A stretch of 18,022 nt of DNA from NS-11 sp036505795 (GTDB taxonomy: Bacteria; Nitrospirota; Nitrospiria; Nitrospirales; NS-4): assembly GCA_036505795.1 (NCBI GenBank), contig DASXSU010000045.1, forward strand, positions 1 through 18,022, read 5' to 3'. Shown here piece by piece: positions 12,708-18,022 of the stretch (the stretch's first letter is position 1; the number at the start of each line of letters is the position of its first letter). A program made the position numbers and the translations under genes. The notes under the pieces are model-generated. The model saw only the letters and a program-made list of their open reading frames with translations, was not told the DNA's origin and did not search any database.

Positions 12708-14723
12708 GTGGCCGTCGCGTCTGAAAAGATGACCGCTTCGATTACCGTGACCTATCGCGATGGAAGCCGCCAAACGGCACCCAAGGGGATCGCCGCCGGC
12801 GAAGCCCTTGCGTTCAAAGGCGCACCAGGATCCAATGAGATCCTCGCGGCTCTGGTGGACGGGCAGCCGGTGGATTTAGCCTATCGGCTGGAAGCGGACG
12901 CGACCATCGCCCCTGTGACGTTTGACATGCCGGAGGGCAAAGAAGTCTATCGCCACAGCAGCGCGCATATCATGGCACAAGCCGTCAAGGACCTTTTTCC
13001 CACCGTGATGCTCACCATCGGCCCTGCGATTGAAGACGGCTTCTATTACGATTTCGCCTACGAGCGGCCGTTTACTCCTGAAGATCTGGAGAAGATTGAG
13101 GCGCGGATTCAAGAGATCATCAGCGCCGATCGTCCTTTCCGGCGCATGGAGATGACCCCGCAAAAAGCCGTCGAATTCTTCAAAGAGCGAGGCGAGGACT
13201 ACAAGTGCGAGATGATCCACGGCTTCACCGACCAGACGATCTCGGCCTATGACCAAGGCGGCCTGATCGATCTCTGCCGTGGCCCCCATGTCCCTTCCAC
13301 AGGGCGTATCCATGCGATCAAGCTGCTGACGAGCGCGGGGGCTTACTGGCGGGGGGACGAACGCAATCCGATGCTGCAGCGCATCTACGGAACGTCATTC
13401 CCCACCAAGAAAGAGCTGGATGCCTACTTGCACAAGCTCGAGGAGATCAAGAAACGCGATCACCGCAAACTGGGCAAGGAGCTCGAGCTGATTGCGACGA
13501 GTGACGAAGTGGGGCCGGGCCTCATCCTGTGGCTTCCCAAGGGAGCAAGCGTCCGATTGCAGATCGAGAACTTCTGGCGTGAAGAGCATCTCCGGCAAGG
13601 ATACGAACTGGTCTATTCACCGCATGTGGCGCGTCTGGATCTTTGGAACACCAGCGGCCACACGGAGTATTACCGGGAAAACATGTTCGCGCCCATGCAG
13701 GTGGAGGCCACGGAGTATCAGCTCAAGCCCATGAACTGTCCCTTCCACATCATGATCTATAAGTCTCGGTTACGCAGCTATCGGGACCTCTCGCTGCGAT
13801 ATGCCGAACTCGGAACCGTATACCGGTACGAGCGCTCCGGTGTGCTCCATGGCTTGATGCGGGTGCGCGGCTTCACGCAGGACGATGCGCATCTGTTCTG
13901 CCGCCCCGAGCAGATCGAAGAAGAGGTCGCCAAAGTTCTGGATTTCACGTTCTTTGTGCTCAAGACTTTCGGATTTACCGAATACCAGGTGTTCGTCTCG
14001 ACGCGGCCGGCGAAAGCAGTCGGCACTGAAGAGGCCTGGACGCAGGCCACAGCGGCGCTGGAGGCAGCCCTGAAGAGCTGCAACATTCCGTACGGCATTG
14101 ATGCCGGAGAGGGCGTCTTCTACGGGCCGAAGATCGATATTAAAATCAAGGATGTTCTGGGCCGCTCGTGGCAGTGCTCCACGGTCCAGGTGGACTTCAA
14201 CAACCCGGAACGCTTCGGCCTCGAATATACCGGCGAGGACGGTCACGCGCACCGGCCGATCATGATCCACCGCGCGTTAATGGGTTCGATCGAGCGATTC
14301 TTTGGAATCCTCATTGAACATTATGCCGGCGCCTTCCCGACGTGGTTGGCTCCCCTCCAGGCGATCGTCATCGCGATCACCGATAAGCAAAAGGACTACG
14401 CGCAAGCCGTGGTTCGGCGGTTGGCGGATGCCGGCTTTCGCGTGGAAGCCGACCTGCGCAATGAGAAGATGGGATTCAAAGTCCGCGAGGCAGAGCGGGC
14501 GAAGATCCCTTACATGCTCGTCGTCGGCGACCGTGAAGTGGAAAAGGGCGAGGTGTCGGTCCGGCGACGTGGTGGAGTCAACGCCGGCAGCCTGACGGTC
14601 GAAAGCTTCCTGGAGCTGTTGACACGAGAGGTCAAGCAACGGGATCTGCATCCCGCAGTAGGCAGTGAACCCGTATTGAAAGGAGAGGTGCCCAATCGCA
14701 GTTCAAAAGCTGAGGGTAAATAG
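12708..14723 (+). CDS. thrS: Threonine--tRNA ligase
   Basis: ThrRS charges tRNA-Thr and edits mischarged serine. The 671 residues hold an N-terminal TGS domain (about 10-70), the second additional (editing) domain with HSSAHIMAQAV (about 84-94), the class II catalytic core, and the C-terminal anticodon-binding domain (about 545-640). The zinc ligands of the active site are visible as C344, H395 and H521, and motif 2 is in the ERSGVLHGLMRVRGFTQDD block. The start is a GTG at 12708 with GGAG 5 nt upstream; a later ATG lacks a ribosome site. It is about 30 residues longer than E. coli ThrRS, mostly through a C-terminal tail (about 640-671) whose DNA also encodes the start of infC. It leads the thrS-infC-rpmI-rplT cluster. 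Confidence 0.97.
   Translation: MAVASEKMTASITVTYRDGSRQTAPKGIAAGEALAFKGAPGSNEILAALVDGQPVDLAYRLEADATIAPVTFDMPEGKEVYRHSSAHIMAQAVKDLFPTVMLTIGPAIEDGFYYDFAYERPFTPEDLEKIEARIQEIISADRPFRRMEMTPQKAVEFFKERGEDYKCEMIHGFTDQTISAYDQGGLIDLCRGPHVPSTGRIHAIKLLTSAGAYWRGDERNPMLQRIYGTSFPTKKELDAYLHKLEEIKKRDHRKLGKELELIATSDEVGPGLILWLPKGASVRLQIENFWREEHLRQGYELVYSPHVARLDLWNTSGHTEYYRENMFAPMQVEATEYQLKPMNCPFHIMIYKSRLRSYRDLSLRYAELGTVYRYERSGVLHGLMRVRGFTQDDAHLFCRPEQIEEEVAKVLDFTFFVLKTFGFTEYQVFVSTRPAKAVGTEEAWTQATAALEAALKSCNIPYGIDAGEGVFYGPKIDIKIKDVLGRSWQCSTVQVDFNNPERFGLEYTGEDGHAHRPIMIHRALMGSIERFFGILIEHYAGAFPTWLAPLQAIVIAITDKQKDYAQAVVRRLADAGFRVEADLRNEKMGFKVREAERAKIPYMLVVGDREVEKGEVSVRRRGGVNAGSLTVESFLELLTREVKQRDLHPAVGSEPVLKGEVPNRSSKAEGK
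14679..14697 (+). promoter_or_regulatory. Ribosome binding site and rare AUC start of infC inside thrS
   Basis: AAAGGAG (14679-14685) lies 9 nt before ATC (14695-14697), and AGGTG (14686-14690) lies 4 nt before it. The infC frame has a TGA just before this site, and no ATG, GTG or TTG occurs between that stop and the GTG at 14743. The conserved IF3 N-terminus begins right after the ATC, so the ATC is the likely start. Rare non-AUG starts of infC are known in E. coli (AUU) and serve autoregulation by IF3. Confidence 0.75.
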
Positions 14724-15204
14724 AGAGATCAGGGTCAGCTCGGTGCGCGTCATCGGGCCCGAGAGCGAGCAGTTAGGGATTCTGACAACGCCGGAAGCCT
14801 TAAAAAAAGCGGAAGAGTTGGGGTACGATCTTGTAGAGGTGGCGCCGACCGCGCAGCCGCCCGTCTGCAAGATCATGGACTTCGGCAAGTACAAGTACGA
14901 ACTCAACAAGAAAACCCACACGGCGAAGCAGCACCAGAAAAGCACGCACGTGAAGGAGGTCAAGTTGAGGCCGCGAACCGATCAACACGATTTGGAAACC
15001 AAGGTCAGGCAGATGAAAGAGTTTTTAGCGGATGGCAACAAGGCGAAGGTCACGGTGACGTTTCGGGGACGCGAGATGGCGTATCAACAGATGGGCCGTG
15101 CAGTGATGGAAAAGGTGGTCGCGCTGATCGGCGAGACCGGCCAGATCGAGCAGCCTCCACGACAAGAAGGACGCTTCCTGGTGATGGTGGTGGCGCCGAA
15201 GTAG
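14695..15204 (+). CDS. infC: Translation initiation factor IF-3 (AUC start)
   Basis: IF3 binds the 30S subunit, prevents premature 50S joining and checks start-codon pairing. Read from the ATC at 14695 the protein has 169 residues and begins (M)AVQKLRVNREIRVSSVRVIGPESE, the full family N-terminus. A start at the GTG at 14743 would remove the first 16 of these. The N-domain runs to about residue 85 (DLVEVAPTAQPPVCKIMDFGKYKYE is diagnostic), followed by the C-domain with RPRTDQHDLETKVRQMKEFL and VTVTFRGREM. The first 29 nt overlap the 3' end of thrS in another frame, so translation may be coupled. A start that IF3 itself discriminates against would give negative feedback, as established for E. 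coli; here that is inferred. Confidence 0.95.
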   Translation: MAVQKLRVNREIRVSSVRVIGPESEQLGILTTPEALKKAEELGYDLVEVAPTAQPPVCKIMDFGKYKYELNKKTHTAKQHQKSTHVKEVKLRPRTDQHDLETKVRQMKEFLADGNKAKVTVTFRGREMAYQQMGRAVMEKVVALIGETGQIEQPPRQEGRFLVMVVAPK

Positions 15205-15265
15205 TGACGGGGATGCCATTGCGGTGTCACGGGATGAGGCGCTGTCCTGGCAGCGAAGGGGAAAA

Positions 15266-15287
15266 GAAATCTGTCTCGGCAGATTTC
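15266..15287 (+). promoter_or_regulatory. Perfect 8-bp hairpin upstream of rpmI
   Basis: GAAATCTG (15266-15273) and CAGATTTC (15280-15287) form a perfect stem with a 6-nt loop (TCTCGG), 30 nt before the rpmI start, in the 112-nt gap between infC and rpmI. It is not followed by a T run, so it is not a terminator. Its place fits a regulatory RNA element: translation of rpmI-rplT is controlled by L20 binding to the leader in other bacteria. L20 binding here is not shown by the sequence. Confidence 0.45.
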
Positions 15288-15316
15288 AGGGCTGGGCGGG
15301 TGTAATGGGAGAGCAT

Positions 15317-15520
15317 ATGGCAAAACAGAAATTGAAAACGCATAAGGGTGTCAAGAAACGCTTCCGGCGGACGGGGACCGGCAAGCTCATGCGGCACCAG
15401 GCGAATGCCCGGCACATTTTGACAAGCAAACGACCGGGTCGGAAACGGCGGCTGAGCCGTACGGTTGCAGTTGCGCCAGGCGATGTATATCGCATCGCAA
15501 GGCTTTTACCAGGGTCTTAA
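15317..15520 (+). CDS. rpmI: 50S ribosomal protein L35 (bL35)
   Basis: The 67-residue, strongly basic protein starts MAKQKLKTHKGVKKRFRRTG, the typical bL35 N-terminus, followed by the KLMRHQANARHILTSKRPGRKRRL core. The ATG at 15317 is preceded by GGGAG at 5 nt spacing; in-frame upstream GTG (15224) and ATG (15305) codons would add residues not found in the family. It sits between infC and rplT as in most bacteria, 112 bp after infC and 23 bp before rplT. Confidence 0.97.
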   Translation: MAKQKLKTHKGVKKRFRRTGTGKLMRHQANARHILTSKRPGRKRRLSRTVAVAPGDVYRIARLLPGS

Positions 15521-15543
15521 AGGCACCGGGAGGAGATTGACGA

Positions 15544-15912
15544 ATGCCACGCGCGAAAGGTGGGCCAAAGACCCACTTACGTCATAAGAAGCGACTCAAG
15601 CTAGCGAAAGGCTATTACGGGGCGAAGAGCAAGCTCTTTCGCACCGCGACCGAAGCGGTGGACAAGGCGCAGAAGTACGCTTACCGTGACCGCCGGAACC
15701 GCAAACGAGATTTCCGCCGGCTGTGGATCACACGCATTACCGCGGCGTGCCGCAACCAGGGGATGATGTACTCGCGGTTTATTCACGCGTTGAAGACGGC
15801 CGGAATCGAGCTGGATCGGAAGGTGTTATCCGACATGGCTATCCGTGATCCCGCCGGGTTTACGGCGTTGATCGAAACGGCAAAGGGCCAACAACAGGCG
15901 GCTAAGGTGTAG
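15544..15912 (+). CDS. rplT: 50S ribosomal protein L20 (bL20)
   Basis: The 122-residue protein is a complete bL20, binding 23S rRNA early in 50S assembly. The N-terminus PRAKGGPKTHLRHKKRLKLAKGYYG is a basic extension that threads into rRNA, and the C-terminal globular half carries NQGMMYSRFIHALKTAGIELDRKVLSDMA. In several bacteria this half represses the infC-rpmI-rplT mRNA. A strong ribosome site (GGGAGGAG, 8 nt before the ATG) supports the start. It follows rpmI by 23 bp. Confidence 0.98.
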   Translation: MPRAKGGPKTHLRHKKRLKLAKGYYGAKSKLFRTATEAVDKAQKYAYRDRRNRKRDFRRLWITRITAACRNQGMMYSRFIHALKTAGIELDRKVLSDMAIRDPAGFTALIETAKGQQQAAKV

Positions 15913-15936
15913 CTTGAAGATTGAGAGGCGTTCGCC

Positions 15937-16602
15937 ATGAACCGGCATTTAACCCGACTCCTGACTTTGGGAGCTGTTTTCGCTATGACGGTGAGCGGCG
16001 TCCCTGCGCTCAACGCTGCCCCACTCGCCGCAGCCGCGGGCGACTCTAAAGCCTCAGGCTGTCCCGTCCTTCAACACCCTGTTGACAAGACCCTATCGCC
16101 GCTCGTGATCATCACCGAATCCCCCATTCCTGGCCCCAAAAAACTTCGGGAGCAACCGACGCCGGAACAAGCGTCGTGTGCCGAGCGGCTTCGAGAGGCC
16201 GGGAAAAAGGCTATTGAGAAAAAAAAGCTGGTGGAAGGGATCTGGCGGTATTTGACGGCTATCAAGGTCGCTCCGGCTCAGTCCGAAGTCACGTATCAAG
16301 AACTTGCCAATGCGCTCGACCGGGGCGCCTATGTGCAACCCGCGCTTGCCGCCTACTTCAAAGCCTGGAAGGCGATCGAGGCAGATTACGATCGGCCTGA
16401 TGCAAAGCTGGACGGCGTGGCCGTGTTGTCGCTGGCCGAAGTCCGGGACTCTATCGTGAGATTAGGTGGTCAGGTGCCGGTACCGATCAGCGACGTCGGT
16501 CGAACCGTCATCGCCGACAGTACCCGACACCTGCGCGAACAGTACTTCAATACCGATCCGCTGCTTCTGCCCAGCACGCCGGAACCGGCTCCTTCTCCTT
16601 AG
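15937..16602 (+). CDS. Exported hypothetical protein with TPR-like helical segment
   Basis: I do not recognise this 221-residue protein. It begins with a Sec-type signal peptide: a short basic n-region (MNRHLTR), a hydrophobic stretch (about 8-20) and an A-rich cleavage zone near residues 25-34. The mature part has two cysteines (C42, C81), a Pro-rich segment (about 60-76) and a helical stretch from about 78 to 155, where AERLREAGKKAIEKKKLVEGIWRYLTAIKVAP and TYQELANALDRGAYVQPALAAYFKAWK resemble two TPR-like units. The tail is Pro-rich (TPEPAPSP). GAGG lies 8 nt before the ATG, and rplT ends 24 bp upstream, so it may share that transcript. A periplasmic or outer-envelope location is inferred; no function can be given. 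Confidence 0.75.
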   Translation: MNRHLTRLLTLGAVFAMTVSGVPALNAAPLAAAAGDSKASGCPVLQHPVDKTLSPLVIITESPIPGPKKLREQPTPEQASCAERLREAGKKAIEKKKLVEGIWRYLTAIKVAPAQSEVTYQELANALDRGAYVQPALAAYFKAWKAIEADYDRPDAKLDGVAVLSLAEVRDSIVRLGGQVPVPISDVGRTVIADSTRHLREQYFNTDPLLLPSTPEPAPSP

Positions 16603-16625
16603 CCTTTCACGCGCCGGTTCATTTT
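16582..16625 (+). terminator. Possible terminator after the exported protein gene
   Basis: GAACCGGC (16582-16589) is perfectly repeated in inverted form as GCCGGTTC (16613-16620), followed by ATTTTC. The loop of 23 nt is long and the T run short (TTTT, 16622-16625). The gene's stop codon lies in the loop. Its position between convergent genes favours a terminator role, but efficiency would be low. Confidence 0.3.
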
Positions 16626-16645
16626 CGACCTCGATCCGTACCGTG

Positions 16646-18022
16646 TCAGATCAGCGGGGTCAGCGCGGCTTCAAACATGCTGCACGGCATGTGGATTTGC
16701 CAACGTTCCAGGACCTCAGGATGGATCTCGCCGATGAGACCGATGGCCCGATCGCTCATCACGATTTGCGCCACGCGGCCTTCCATAAATGAGGGATGGG
16801 TGGTGGGGCGCAGCGAGTAGGCCTTGTTGAGATAAAAACACAGTAACTCCAGATACGAATGGATTTCGGAGAAGCTCGCGCCGGCATGTGCGGACAGTGC
16901 GCCCAGCCTCAGCTCCGTCTGGCTCCCGGTTTCAGCGGAATGGTCCAGGATGGCGACCTCGCCGGTTTCGAACAGAAGATGCGGATAGAAACTCCGGGAA
17001 GACGCGGCTTCCACGCGTAACAACGAAGGCAACATCCATTGGCGAAGAACTTCCACGCTCTGCGACATCCTATTCTCGATCTCCACGGTCCGGCCGCCCG
17101 GCAGTGCCGGTGAAAGCCGCATTTTCTCTACCAAGTCTTCCTTTGAGCCGAGAATGTTGGAGACGATTTCTTGAAAGCCGAAGCCGACCATCAACTCCCT
17201 CACCTTGTCGGACAGTTGTTCGATTCGCGTCAAGCTGCCTACCGTGAAGGCGGACGGCATGATTGGGGAAAAGCTTACATAACCCCTGCTGATCGCGACG
17301 TCCTCGATGATGTCGACGGGATGCATGAGATCGTTCCGATAGGCAGGCAGGGTGGCCGTCAAGCTTTCCCCGGTGCCCGTCAAGCTATAGCCGTAGGAGG
17401 TGAGGCTTGAGCGTATGTCCTTCATGGGGAGCTCGGCACCCAGTGCCTGCACGATCTCGTGGCGGCTGATTTTCCGAGGTTTCGTGAAGTGCTGAGGCGT
17501 CCGGATCGTACGGCCCCATGCCGTCTTATAGGGATATACGACATCCATCGGCTCGATCTTTGCGCCGCGATCATGCAAATTGGCGGCAAAAATATTCAAG
17601 GCCAGCATGACCATGCGGAGATCGGTCCCGGTGACCTCGACAAATAACTCGGTTTCTCCGACGCGCACCTCCCCGATGTCCCGGCTATTAATGATAGGGG
17701 GAAAGGAGAGGACCTCGCCTTTGGCGTCGCGCAGCAGAGGGAAGCGCGGCTGACCCTCCAGGATGCCGCTGTACTCGATCCCCTTCGGGTGGGTTTTCAA
17801 AATTTCACGGAGGGTTAACGTGTTGTCGGAGCCAAGAGGGCGAAAGGACACCGCTTCGGGGTCGACAAGCGTATACGTCACCGGGAAGGTGATTGCTGGG
17901 AGCCGGTACAGTCCGATGGAGACCGTCCGGCGCCTTCGCCCGAAGATGTCGGCCAGCTTTTCCTGTGTCTGAATGAGCTGAGTCAGACACTGGTCCGTGA
18001 CGGCGCAGCTGCGGGCCTTACA
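16646..18022 (-). CDS. pheT: Phenylalanine--tRNA ligase beta subunit, archaeal/eukaryotic type (N-terminus beyond right edge)
   Basis: The frame stays open from the right edge to a stop at 16646, giving 458 visible residues. No start is seen; the GTG at 17881 is internal, because the upstream residues (TQLIQTQEKLADIFGRRRR, then VSIGLYRLPAITFPVTY) continue the family alignment. PheT with PheS forms the tetramer that charges tRNA-Phe. The sequence follows the short archaeal/eukaryotic-type beta chain: YTLVDPEAVSFRPLG, the B3/4 and B5 region (about 180-230 of the visible part), and a catalytic-like domain that ends at LTPLI. The C-terminal ferredoxin-fold anticodon-binding domain of normal bacterial PheT is absent. 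About 100 N-terminal residues lie outside. It is convergent with the ribosomal protein cluster, unlike the usual rplT-pheS-pheT order. Confidence 0.9.
   Translation of the reverse strand, partial: CKARSCAVTDQCLTQLIQTQEKLADIFGRRRRTVSIGLYRLPAITFPVTYTLVDPEAVSFRPLGSDNTLTLREILKTHPKGIEYSGILEGQPRFPLLRDAKGEVLSFPPIINSRDIGEVRVGETELFVEVTGTDLRMVMLALNIFAANLHDRGAKIEPMDVVYPYKTAWGRTIRTPQHFTKPRKISRHEIVQALGAELPMKDIRSSLTSYGYSLTGTGESLTATLPAYRNDLMHPVDIIEDVAISRGYVSFSPIMPSAFTVGSLTRIEQLSDKVRELMVGFGFQEIVSNILGSKEDLVEKMRLSPALPGGRTVEIENRMSQSVEVLRQWMLPSLLRVEAASSRSFYPHLLFETGEVAILDHSAETGSQTELRLGALSAHAGASFSEIHSYLELLCFYLNKAYSLRPTTHPSFMEGRVAQIVMSDRAIGLIGEIHPEVLERWQIHMPCSMFEAALTPLI

Noticed and set aside
15224..15316. A 31-residue N-terminal extension of L35 from a GTG at 15224
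   Set aside because: L35 is a small protein starting MAKQK or similar; the extension covers the hairpin region and has no ribosome site of note.

Overview
The window reads as a piece of a chromosome from a free-living bacterium with a GC-rich genome. It best fits the phylum Nitrospirota, probably a Nitrospira-like organism. This placement is an inference from gene content: a sulfite reductase with a C-terminal TusA domain, an Mrp ATPase followed by a zinc-ribbon protein, an archaeal-type PheT in a bacterial context, and the general codon style. No rRNA or other phylogenetic marker was compared. No phage, insertion sequence, CRISPR array or toxin-antitoxin pair is visible.

Left part (1-9009, all on the minus strand, so read right to left): a sulfate-assimilation cluster. 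It starts at a strong sigma-70-type promoter (9063-9091). It encodes an Rrf2-family regulator without iron-sulfur cysteines, a long nitrite/sulfite reductase fused to a helical (HEPN-like) region and a TusA-like domain, and an APS reductase (cysH). Next comes a 163-bp insert of degenerate repeats with an intrinsic-terminator-like hairpin. After it come cysD, a cysN/C fusion whose APS-kinase half has lost its catalytic residues, and a TrpD2-like glycosyltransferase-family-3 protein. Together these would convert sulfate to APS (CysD+CysN), APS to sulfite (CysH) and sulfite to sulfide (reductase). The four-cysteine pattern of CysH marks it as an APS reductase, so PAPS is not needed, which fits the decayed kinase domain. 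Beyond a separate promoter (1407-1436) lie an Mrp/ApbC-type P-loop ATPase and a zinc-ribbon protein cut by the left edge.

Middle part (9181-12427, plus strand): clpB, the disaggregase, diverges from the regulator. It is followed by a small regulator with its own promoter, built from a degenerate receiver-like half and a Fis-type helix-turn-helix.

Right part (12569-18022): tRNA-Val(GAC), thrS, infC, rpmI and rplT form the classical translation-factor/ribosomal-protein cluster on the plus strand. infC appears to start at a rare AUC codon inside the end of thrS. A small exported protein of unknown function follows rplT closely. Convergent to it, pheT of the archaeal/eukaryotic type enters from the right edge and lacks its N-terminal part.

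The most notable items are two complete siroheme/[4Fe-4S]-type cysteine quartets in one sulfite reductase chain fused to TusA, the catalytically dead APS kinase paired with an APS reductase, the repeat and terminator insert in the middle of the operon, the AUC start of infC and the archaeal-type PheT.
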